Assembly (NCBI GenBank): GCA_013396635.1
Contig: WBMW01005650.1
Location: 3,799,647-3,863,646 of the forward strand
Reading direction: 5' to 3'
Length of the DNA stretch: 64,000 nucleotides
Source of the DNA: Penelope pileata
Taxonomy: Eukaryota; Chordata; Aves; Galliformes; Cracidae
In this document: in pieces, positions 50,179-56,803 of the stretch
How the letters are laid out: each line of letters opens with the position of its first letter
How positions within the stretch are numbered: position 1 is the first letter of the stretch
Made by a program: the position numbers and the translations under genes
Notes under the pieces: generated by a model
The model's database searches: none
The model's input: the letters and a program-made list of their open reading frames with translations, nothing else
What the model was told of the DNA's origin: nothing

Positions 50179-50459
50179 CTCCTGATAGCGCACACTCGCG
50201 GCTCTCCCCGCTCCCCGCCCCGAGCCCGCGCTGAGGGCTCCCGCACCCCCGCGCCCCGGCAGGGAGAGGCGATACTGGACCAGGCCTTCACGCGGATCTT
50301 CAGCTCCCCGTCCTGCGGCTCCGGCATGGCTCTCTTGGACACGCGGAGCTTGTTGAGCCCCCCGAAGGCGGACAGCACCACGGCTCTCATCTCCTTGGTG
50401 TCCGCCGCCCGCAGGCTGCCGCCCTCGGCAGCCTCCTTGCCGCCCTCCTTCTCGATCAT
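6039..50459 (-). CDS. VAT1L: VAT1L gene, full coding span in nine exons
   Basis: Joined coding sequence of nine exons (listed separately) totals 1206 bases, 401 residues plus stop. The exon phases are 2,0,0,2,1,0,0,0, and every junction restores one continuous frame. The protein is a medium-chain dehydrogenase/reductase of the VAT1/quinone-oxidoreductase-like group. It has an N-terminal GroES-like part (about residues 24-150), a Rossmann nucleotide-binding part (about 150-300) with glycine motif AGGGVG at 171-176, and an acidic tail (379-387). It lacks the zinc-ligand pattern of classical alcohol dehydrogenases. VAT1 relatives bind NADPH and act at vesicle or mitochondrial membranes. The activity of VAT1L itself is not established, though it is known as a marker of certain projection neurons in mammals. 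The mammalian protein is about 419 residues and starts some 14 residues earlier than the ATG seen here, so the N-terminus is uncertain. Identity rests on near-identity of long stretches to remembered mammalian VAT1L. Confidence 0.96.
6138..6971 (-). other. VAT1L: VAT1L intron 8 (834 bases)
   Basis: Donor GTGAGT after exon 8 and acceptor CCTGCAG before exon 9. No repeat or gene seen in it. Confidence 0.92.
6972..7055 (-). CDS. VAT1L: VAT1L exon 8
   Basis: 84 bases, residues 342-369, in frame at both ends. It reads VKEAMQRIHDRGNIGKLI then LDVEKAPTPL. The acceptor is TTCTTCCAG and the donor is CTG followed by GTGAGT. This is the final helix and strand of the fold (the EAMQRIHDRGNIGKLIL motif is shared with VAT1 and zeta-crystallin-like reductases). 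It is separated from exon 7 by 21.6 kb, by far the largest intron of the gene. Confidence 0.96.
7555..7572. repeat. T homopolymer (18 bases) in intron 7
   Basis: Unbroken run of T about 500 bases into intron 7's distal end, near exon 8. Confidence 0.9.
18657..18847 (+). mobile_element. CR1 LINE, truncated 3' end (copy 1)
   Basis: Typical bird CR1 3' UTR: a segment reading as 'ccctggaacaggttgtccag' at the left, then the GGAGTTGGACCAGATGG block, then AAGGTCCCTTCCAACC, and the diagnostic tail ATTCTATGATTCTGTGA. CR1 copies are usually cut short at the 5' end like this one. Only the noncoding 3' end remains. Inserted antisense to VAT1L in intron 7. Confidence 0.95.
18897..19062 (+). mobile_element. 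CR1 LINE, truncated 3' end (copy 2)
   Basis: Second CR1 3' end in the same orientation, about 50 bases after copy 1. It has the same blocks (GATGCCCTCTCCCTGGAAGT, the GGGGTTGGAACAAGATGATC block, AAGGTCCCTTCCAACC) and tail ATTCTATGATTCTAT. It differs from copy 1 at many sites, so it is a separate insertion, perhaps of a different subfamily, rather than a recent duplication. Confidence 0.93.
28618..28812 (-). CDS. VAT1L: VAT1L exon 7
   Basis: 195 bases, residues 277-341, in frame at both ends. It starts WWQVEKVNPIKLYEENK, has the middle stretch VIAGFSLLNLLFKQNRGG, and ends KKIKPVVDSLWALEE. The acceptor is CCTTTCCAG and the donor is GAG followed by GTAAAA. KKIKPVVD is the typical late motif of quinone-oxidoreductase-like proteins where the chain returns to the catalytic domain. 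The stretch IKIVMDKLLNLYND is the least conserved part compared with the mammalian form as I recall it. Confidence 0.96.
29409..29464 (-). CDS. VAT1L: VAT1L exon 6 (56-base micro-size exon)
   Basis: Only 56 bases: two bases of Gly258 and residues 259-276, reading SSNMVTGETKSFFSFAKS. The acceptor is TTTTGCAG and the donor is TCA followed by GTAAGT. It is too small to appear as an open frame. It is required because exons 5 and 7 do not join in frame without it, and its sequence matches the family at this point. It is a surface segment of the cofactor domain preceding the WWQVEKVNP block. Confidence 0.95.
29623..29726 (-). CDS. VAT1L: VAT1L exon 5
   Basis: 104 bases: the last base of Arg223, residues 224-257, and the first base of Gly258. 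It reads ISTDGVDIVLDCLCGENT, then GKGLSLLKPLGTYILY. The acceptor is CTTCTTAG and the donor is TATG followed by GTGAGT. It forms the central part of the Rossmann domain, where GVDIVLDCLCG and LLKPLGTYILYG correspond to the strand and turn that cradle the cofactor in related quinone reductases. The short intron 5 (158 bases) follows. Confidence 0.96.
30527..30669 (-). CDS. VAT1L: VAT1L exon 4
   Basis: 143 bases encoding residues 176-222 plus two bases of Arg223. It is too short to stand out as an open frame and was found by translating between splice sites. It reads GQAVAQLCSTIPNVTVFG then TASSFKHEAIKDSVTHLF, ending NADYVQEVK. The acceptor is CTTGCAG and the donor is AAAAG followed by GTAATT. 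It completes the glycine-rich nucleotide-binding loop and supplies the second beta strand (VTVFGTAS), the region that in this family discriminates NADPH from NADH. Its phase fits exon 5, whose first base completes Arg223. Confidence 0.95.
36201..36229. repeat. CTT microsatellite running into T17
   Basis: About four TTC/CTT units followed by an unbroken run of 17 T in intron 3. A simple low-complexity tract. Confidence 0.9.
39773..39889 (+). repeat. Diverged direct repeat in intron 3, copy A
   Basis: Its first 41 bases (39773-39813) match 40430-40470 at 33 of 41 positions by eye, and similarity continues with small gaps through the ATTACA and AGAAC blocks. A weaker match may extend left to a shared CGAAACAT (39738-39745). 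Probably an old dispersed repeat; the family was not recognised. Confidence 0.6.
40430..40544 (+). repeat. Diverged direct repeat in intron 3, copy B
   Basis: Partner of 39773-39889, in the same orientation, about 655 bases away. The sequence CAGGAGTACTCCCATAGG at its start resembles phrases common in old amniote interspersed repeats. No target-site duplication or terminal structure could be defined. Confidence 0.6.
40825..41040 (-). CDS. VAT1L: VAT1L exon 3
   Basis: 216 bases, residues 104-175, in frame at both ends. It opens IGDRVMAFVNYNAWAEVV and closes MSVLVHSAGGGV. The acceptor is TTTGTAG and the donor is GTG followed by GTAAGT, a strong site. It covers the end of the GroES-like domain and the first strand and glycine turn of the Rossmann fold. 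The cofactor motif AGGGVG is split by intron 3, with the last Gly in exon 4. The Met-Met pair within TAYMMLFEV is a small change from the mammalian form as I recall it. Confidence 0.97.
41041..44443 (-). other. VAT1L: VAT1L intron 2 (3.4 kb)
   Basis: Donor GTAATG, acceptor TTTGTAG. Contains a short CA repeat running into an A run at 41410-41430. Otherwise unique-looking, AT-moderate sequence in which I see no gene or repeat. Confidence 0.9.
41410..41430. repeat. Short CA repeat plus A run, intron 2
   Basis: Six CA units followed by nine A, then a G-rich stretch. Simple sequence. Confidence 0.85.
44444..44573 (-). CDS. VAT1L: VAT1L exon 2
   Basis: 130 bases encoding the end of Cys60 and residues 61-103, starting GLNFIDLMVRQGNIDNPP and ending GDSVKGFE. 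The acceptor is TTTTACAG and the donor is GAG followed by GTAATG. This is the GroES-like N-terminal domain; the LNFIDLMVRQG and PLVPGFECSGIVEALG segments are the usual quinone-oxidoreductase family core that lines the substrate and cofactor cleft. The match to mammalian VAT1L is nearly residue for residue, so the assignment is secure. Confidence 0.97.
44574..50280 (-). other. VAT1L: VAT1L intron 1 (5.7 kb)
   Basis: Begins with the weak donor GTCCAG and ends with acceptor TTTTACAG. It holds the downstream half of the CpG island, the T29 run, an A14 run at 44972-44985, and GC-rich patches (about 49500-49720 and 47360-47420). No recognisable coding or transposable sequence. Short open frames here lack splice context and homology I know. 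Confidence 0.85.
50148..50176. repeat. T homopolymer of 29 bases in the CpG island
   Basis: Uninterrupted run of T on the given strand (A on the gene strand) in intron 1, about 105 bases downstream of the exon 1 donor. It is the longest homopolymer in the window, and its length is likely polymorphic and error-prone. Confidence 0.95.
50281..50459 (-). CDS. VAT1L: VAT1L exon 1, first visible ATG to donor
   Basis: Encodes residues 1-59 plus two bases of Cys60. It begins MIEKEGGKEAAEGG and continues through the family hallmark EMRAVVLSAFGGLNKL and MPEPQDGELKIRVKA. The ATG is at 50457-50459. It is preceded by G, then an unresolved N (50461), then T, so the upstream codon is TNG. Mammalian VAT1L has an equivalent internal Met about 14 residues after its start, and the matching upstream codons are not seen beyond the N. 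The true start may therefore lie in missing sequence, or birds may start here. The exon ends ...GCCTG followed by GTCCAG. GT is present, but positions +3 to +6 do not match the usual donor. The end is fixed by frame, because exon 2 begins with the T that completes Cys60. Confidence 0.88.
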
Positions 50460-50460
50460 C

Positions 50461-50461
50461 N
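50461..50461. other. Unresolved base (N) immediately 5' of the visible start
   Basis: The only ambiguous base in the window. It lies two bases upstream of the exon 1 ATG, in a GC-rich place that is hard to sequence. It may be a single uncalled base or a token for a collapsed gap between contigs. The second reading is favoured because the codons expected upstream in mammalian VAT1L are not found and the CpG density changes at this point. Confidence 0.9.
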
Positions 50462-53400
50462 ACCGCAGGTGGGAGCCCCACCTCAGCTCCGCTGCCCCGC
50501 GTCCAGAGGAGGCCCAGAGCCAGAGGTATCCCCGCAGGCATGGATGCAAAGGTCCCCGTGGGCAGCAGAGCCCAGTGTTGCCTTGCTGCGTCCACTGAGA
50601 CGCTCCCAGGTGCTGTGCCACATCATTTGATTGTAGAAGCTGCTGGAAGCAGCCCCTGTATCTCCATGTGCCAGCACTGCTCTGGGATCTCCCTTCAGGG
50701 GTGATCCTCTGTGAGCCTGGCCTGCAGGCTGGGGTCAGTGAGGTCAGGCCAGCCTCGACTGGATGCCCTGGGGACACCATGGTCCCTCCTCACCTCTCCC
50801 TCTCCCAAGGGCAGCACTGCTCAGGTCTCTAATTAAGGTGCCTAGCACTCAAACTCCATCCCTCCCCTCAGGGACTTAAAACCACCTCCTCTCTGGTCAC
50901 TGGGGAGCTGGGCAGGTCGCCTTGCTCTCCAGCAGCCCGCTGTCCCTCAGCAGCTCTCAGGGCCAGCTCAGTGCATGCTCTCAGCACTGGCAAGAGCATC
51001 CAGGTGGATGGGTGCCCCACAGTTCACCCAAGCACTTGTAAGTGAGCAGCCCAAGTTTGGGGCTGCTGTGATGAGTATTTAAGCCCCCACACAGCAGGTC
51101 TGGTACCTGTGTGGCTGCAGGTGGTGGCTGGGTCCTGTGGGGAGCTCTGTCCCTTACCACAAGCACAGGTGGTGGCAGTGGAGCTTCCTGGGGCCTGCCC
51201 AGGCCCTGTGGTGTGAGGTGATGGCTGGAGGATCCTCGCTGTGGTTTCCTCAGTGGATACATCTTATTAAGTTCTGCACTAGATGCCCACATTGTTTTGC
51301 TGGTGGTCCCTTGACCTGCTCACTGCTTATGTGCTTAAAATCCTGCATCTATTTATGAAGCTTCAAAATTCCATGCAGCACACGGTGTGTATAGAGAACA
51401 TCCCTACGGATCTGGGTGGGGACAGGGTTCTTCTCCCAGCCCCCTGCAACGACCCCGTTCTATCTGAGAGACACCAGGGCCTTTCTGGCTCATGATAGGG
51501 ATTATCTCTTTGCATTGTGCATTTGCTGCAAATCAGAGTTGATCAATATGCCTTAATTTCACAATGCCCTTATTTTATCTTGGGTCACGCCTTCATGCCA
51601 TGTTTAGGGGAAACAGAAAAACATGGAAATGCCTTAGCTACAGCTTTAATGAGTAATGGGGTAAACACTTTCATTCACGTTAATGAACAGCGTGAGATAC
51701 AGGAGGAATAGATAGATTTTTCATATTTCTTTGTACTTAGTATGTAATACTTTTGGATTTTCTACCTAGTCTTTAGAAAGTTTGCAGGTATACTATTTTT
51801 TAAAGCCTGTTTCTGAGAATTTTTCATCTAAGCCTGTTACAAATGAAGCAGTAAACAAATACATCTGAGGAGCAAAGGGGATGGAATGCTAGCCACAGGG
51901 GAGCTTCCCAGGCTTCATTACCTCAGGAAGTTCAAACAGATTTTATCAAAAGCGCAGTCTGATGCCTTAAATGACTTTTACATTGTCCTTAAGATATGTT
52001 TGGGACAAGGATTCAAAAGCAGCTCATTAACACGATCGAGAACTTTCTCTGTGACGTATGAGAACGATGCCATCGCTCTGAGCAGAAGCTCGTGGAGGCA
52101 TCTAGCTGCTTTAAAGGTCAGGAAGCTTTTTTTCTTCCCTTGCTCCTCTGGTAATGCCATGAATAGTCCCCTCCCTGTTTGCTATACGCAGCTAATTCGG
52201 TGCTGTAAAAGGGAATACAAAGTTCTGTCACTTTAGATCTGGCCATTTGAATGCATGACCAGGCGGGCAGCAGCTGAATAAAGAACAACGTGCATTTGAT
52301 TCCCGATGATTCACCCAGCTGGCATCTTATTAAAGTTCTAACTTGAATGATAAAGTGCAGGGGGAAAGTAAGGTGGGTAGCACGTGTCAGCCGAGGGACA
52401 TCCTGAGTGATGAAGATGCCATGGGGCAGCTCAGTGGCATCACTCCACTGGTCTGAAGCATCCTGAAGTGAATCTGGACCTTGAGATGGCATTTATTTTG
52501 CAGTGGTTTGCCTGCTGGTATAGTCCTATTTTATGCTGATGATTTGGGAGTTTTTTGATTGACCCTGACTAATGATTAAAGCTGTCTCTCTTCCTCTTTG
52601 ATCTTGGACTGTAATTCATCCCAAATGGTTTAACCCTATCCTGTTTACTGGTCAGTATGCCTGAAGGATGGATGCGTGGCCATTCCATAGAGCCGTAACG
52701 TCTTGCTTAGGACAGAACCAGGACTTGCCCTCGTTGGTTGTGGTGACTGAGAGAACATAGAACACATTTGCATAATGCTGATTCAATTATTTTGATTTAA
52801 TCTCTAACCACTTCTTTGAGTGCACTGGATGATGAAGTACAGAAGCTTATACTGAGATGTAAATCCAGGATTTATTCTGGCAGTTGATGATAAATTTTAC
52901 CACTCTAGAAATAGGCTGTGGGATGGCTATTCATATCACTTAAGGCTTAAACAAGAACATACTGAATTGTAGCAGTGTCTTTCCATTGACTTCACTGGCT
53001 GGTGAATTAGACATGAAAAAGTGGAAATCTAGGACTGGATTTGATGGGTGTGATGGGGTAAAGGCCATGTGAATGAACGCACTGTGAGAAGCTGAACAGA
53101 AGGGAATTAAGAGTTCTTCGATCACTGTCTTTACCTGCTGGTCAAGTGCTGTCATTCTTTGCAGTAGTGATTATTAAAAATGGTATCTAGAAAGCGTGGG
53201 AAAATGGAACACCATACTTGTGGAGAAATTCTGGCAGTTACTGTCAATATTTCTCATTGATTCCATCCCTGTATTTTCAGAAACTATCCATCTATTGAGC
53301 AAAAGATCCTGTGTGACTCTACCAGGGACAAACCTCTCCTCGTCACAGACACTGTTCTGAGGGTTCAGGCCTCTGTTTCATGGAGGGGAGCAGCCCTTCA

Positions 53401-56251
53401 GAATAAATCTAATTGCAGTTCTACCATACTTTTGGAGTAAGGTAGGTAAAGAAATTGAAAAAAACTGAAGCAGTTAAGTGCAAGGTTCAGTTTTGTTAGG
53501 ACCCTGAATAATGGCTAATTGCTTTGCTCAAAGGAAGTAATGCACAGATGGCAAAACCAAACCCTCAGAATGGACAATATTGCAGTTTTTATCTCGGGAG
53601 TTTTCAATGATACATAAATCACGTTTTCTTTCAAATAATAAAGGTTTAAAAATATTTTAAGCTGAGTGATGCATTTTCTTACTGTTGTAAAATAGTAAAA
53701 TAGTTGGTTTTTTGTTTTAGTGCATAAATTGTGCAGTCTTCAATATGTGGTGTTCTACAACATTGCTTTCTTTACAATGTTCTGTTAAAAAAATCTGTTT
53801 AGTGCAGCAATAGAAAGCAAATCCTCAGGACTCTCTTAACTTTTCCATCTTATTCAACATCTTCTCCCTACAGCTTTGTGGGCTGTAAAACATCCCTATT
53901 GCTTGGCAGAAGATGCATCTTATGTTTTATGTTTTGAGAGCATGTTTAGAATACCTATTCCAGCTGTTATTATAGCCTGTAGTCCACAGCATCTCTTAGC
54001 AATAGGAAAAGGGCTTTAATGACTTGTTTCCCTGTATCCATGCATTGAATGCATCAGCAAAGGAATTTGCAAAAGAACATCTAAGAATATAATGTGCTAG
54101 GTTTATTTATTTGTCTGGTTTTTGAAACCAAGGAAGACCTCTGTTTCCTAATGTTTATTCACTTTGAGATAACTATTTTATTTTAACTTGGCCAGGAGCT
54201 TTTTCTTACTGGTGGAGCTACGTGTGGATCATGAGGGCAAAGAAACATTTATCTGTTTGTAGTCACTGCAAAGATCTGTACCTTTTCCTTCATAGATAGA
54301 AGCAGGTTTATGCTGCTCAGAATTCACCAGGAATTGCATTTGAAATCAAAAAGGAAAAGAAATCAAAGCAGTCACACAGGATTTGGCAAGGCCACGATAT
54401 GCTAACATGACTTATCTTGTTGATCACACAGATATTTCATTTCTTCATTATTGTATCATTTGTACAGAAATCATGCTCAGATAATTCAGTGATGGATGCA
54501 ATACAAATTAAATAAATGGATCACATTACCATTGATCAAGAAATAATACAATTTAAGAAAAATTAAATAGCTTATATAATCTTTACAGAACGGTGATGAT
54601 AGTTGTCAGTAAACATGGACAGACAAAATAATCTGTTTTAACAAAACTTCATTTATGATTGTTTTAGCTACACATCATCCATTTGTTAGACCAACGGAAC
54701 ACTTGGAGTAGTGAAAGGATTACCGCGTGGTATCTTCACCTGCTGCCTGTGCAAGTGAGAGAGACAGTAAATCACCACGAGCAAGGTTAAGGGAGATGAG
54801 TACATTAGCACTGTCATTGCCTCAAAGCATCACTCAGGATGTAAGCACACTGGCTATGCTGTCCTGACTCCATCATTTCAACTCTTTATGACTTATTTCC
54901 CTGTTTACAAAGCTGAGGTGAATCATATTTACCCCACATGAATAATGGCTATCATACACAGCCACAGTTCACCTGTAGTACTGTTCAAATGCTCAGTAGA
55001 CATTTTCAGGATATTACAGTGCCATCTGGGAATTCCAGACAGGCTCAAGGCATTACTCAGACCTTATTCTTTACGGTAATTCACAGCAGAAGTAAAAAAT
55101 CATTGCAGATATTAAATCTCCTCCTGGAAGCACGGTGGTCAGTAGCTGCCCAGTTAGCTGTCTGGGGATGCACACAGCTTTATGCATTTATTTATTTTGT
55201 GTGGCTCCAGGCATTGAGAAGGAGTAATCACACCTGGCATTTTGACTCTATTTGGTCTCAGTAATTATGGAACCTGAGTAACTTGTTAGAAGGTTGTGAA
55301 AAAATGTCTCCAAAGTGTACAACAGAGCTGCACAGGAAGGAGAAGAATTCAACCAGTAAGGAGAATAAGCTGGAAGAGGCTACCTGGCTATAGCACTGGC
55401 TATGAGGGGTTGTTAGCCTCAGTTATGGTACAGTGCACATCGCTGGGAACATCTGTCTGGGGCTGTTGTCTACCAGCCTGATTGCATCTAATAATGCATT
55501 GCATTTTTGTTTGAAGTTATCTTCTCTACCAATCTAGTCAATGGTTTTGTGAGCTGAGCTTTTTTCTCATTAAGTACGTATACATACAACACTGGTACCT
55601 CCTCAATCTGGCTAGGAAAAAAACAACAAAACAACCCCACAACAACATTGAGCCTTTAGGTTTACTAAGCTGAGCTGTTTTTTGTATTTCTGAAGTTACA
55701 ATCCAGAAGCACAGGATGTAAGGGTTGCTGCTCTGGAAGCACTGGTTCTTCTAGCTTGAATTTAAACTTGAAGGCATTAAACTAATTCACAGCACAGAGT
55801 TTCTGTTGGGCTTCCAACAAAAGAGCTCTCCCTCCCCCAAACTCGTGATGCAGCTTTCAGTACCACTTGGATTGTGCCCTCTCTGCTGGGCCCTTTGAAG
55901 AGAGGAGCAGGATGCTCTCCAGCGCAGTTGTGCTTTCTTTAGAGCGTGTTACTCTGATAACTATTAATGACCTCTTTTCCTGAGTTTTGTACTGGGTTAG
56001 CACTTTCTAATTCATTGGTTTTAATAAACCAACTGAGCATGCTACTCTATTCTATTCTTTATCAGGTGATATTGAAAAAAAAAAAAAGAATAAAACACAC
56101 AAAAAACCCTAAACCCCAGTTTCTTAGGAGATTGTGCTAATGGAACTGCCTGCTGCAGAGCTGCTGGGTTAGATCCCACTTGTCCTGGCAGAAATGGGAA
56201 ACTCACACTCTTTCAGGGCATGAAAGTGTGTGAGTTTGCACGCAGGGTCTA
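50462..56251. other. Upstream flank between VAT1L and the LTR, no gene recognised
   Basis: GC-rich near the N, becoming AT-rich after about 51500. Overlapping open frames on both strands at 51886-52236 (+) and 52118-52492 (-) were inspected, and neither reads like a known protein. Any 5' UTR exon of VAT1L would lie here but cannot be identified from sequence alone. Confidence 0.6.
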
Positions 56252-56256
56252 CAACC
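56252..56256. repeat. Target-site duplication, left
   Basis: CAACC directly before the LTR's TG. It is identical to 56799-56803 directly after the LTR's CA, marking the integration site. Confidence 0.8.
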
Positions 56257-56798
56257 TGTGCTGGTTTTTACCTGGATTGGAGTTAATTTTCTTCACTGCA
56301 GCTGCTGCGGTGCTGTGCTGTGGGTCTGTGACCAAACAGTGCTGATAAGGGATAAGGCACGGATGTTTTAGCTATCGCTGAGCGGTGCACACGCAGTGCC
56401 AAGGCCTTGCTGTTCCTCAGGCTGCCTGGCCAGCACGGAGTTGGGCTGCACAAGGACATGGCAGGGCATGGCCAGCACAGCTGGCCTGGGCTGACCAAAG
56501 GGATGTCCTGTGCTCAGCATTAAATCTTCAGAAAAGAAAGCAGAGGGGAACATTTGGGGTTATGACTAGTAGGCACTTGCTTTCCAGGAAGGTGCCTACT
56601 GATGGGAAATAGTGAATAAATCCCTTATTTTGCTTTGCTCATGTGCACAGCTCAGCTTTGCTTCACTTATTAAACTGTCTTTATCTCAGCCCACGAGTTT
56701 TCTCAGTTTTGCCCTTCTGTTTTTCTCCCAGTCCTGGTGTGGGGGAGTGAGCGAGCAGCTGTGGGGCTTAGCTGCCTGCCAAGGGTAACCCACAGCAC
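56257..56798 (+). mobile_element. Solo LTR of an avian endogenous retrovirus
   Basis: A 542-base unit beginning TGTGCTGG and ending ACAGCA (TG...CA), flanked on both sides by the identical 5-base CAACC (56252-56256 and 56799-56803). The body has the layout of a common bird LTR: a GTTAATTTTCTTCA block near the start, a GACCAAAGGGAT block before the promoter region, AATAAA at 56615-56620 and ATTAAA further on, then a CCCACGAGTTTTCTCA block and a GAGTGAGCGAGC block near the end. No internal retroviral genes lie beside it, so it is a solo LTR left by recombination. A 5-base duplication fits class III (ERV-L-like) or some other families, but the family name is not certain. It lies about 6 kb upstream of the VAT1L start on the opposite strand. 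Confidence 0.88.
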
Positions 56799-56803
56799 AA
56801 CCC
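56799..56803. repeat. Target-site duplication, right
   Basis: CAACC directly after the LTR. It pairs with 56252-56256. Confidence 0.8.

Larger units (their letters stand above)
49945..50465. promoter_or_regulatory. VAT1L: CpG island over VAT1L exon 1
   Basis: GC-rich block with very many CpG pairs (about 18 in the 200 bases 50260-50460 by eye), covering exon 1 and the start of intron 1. It contains a GC-box-like run around 50203-50222. No TATA box is evident, which fits a CpG-island promoter. CpG density drops by about half immediately to the right of the N at 50461, so the upstream part of the island may be missing from this sequence. The island is interrupted by a long T run at 50148-50176. 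Confidence 0.75.

Noticed and set aside
50139..50780. Minus-strand frames of over 200 codons running through exon 1 and its flanks
   Set aside because: Only 50281-50459 is VAT1L coding. The rest is GC-rich flank, the N and poly-A (lysine run) read-through.
56283..56612. Short open frames on both strands near 56.3-56.6 kb
   Set aside because: They lie wholly inside the solo LTR and carry no protein motif.
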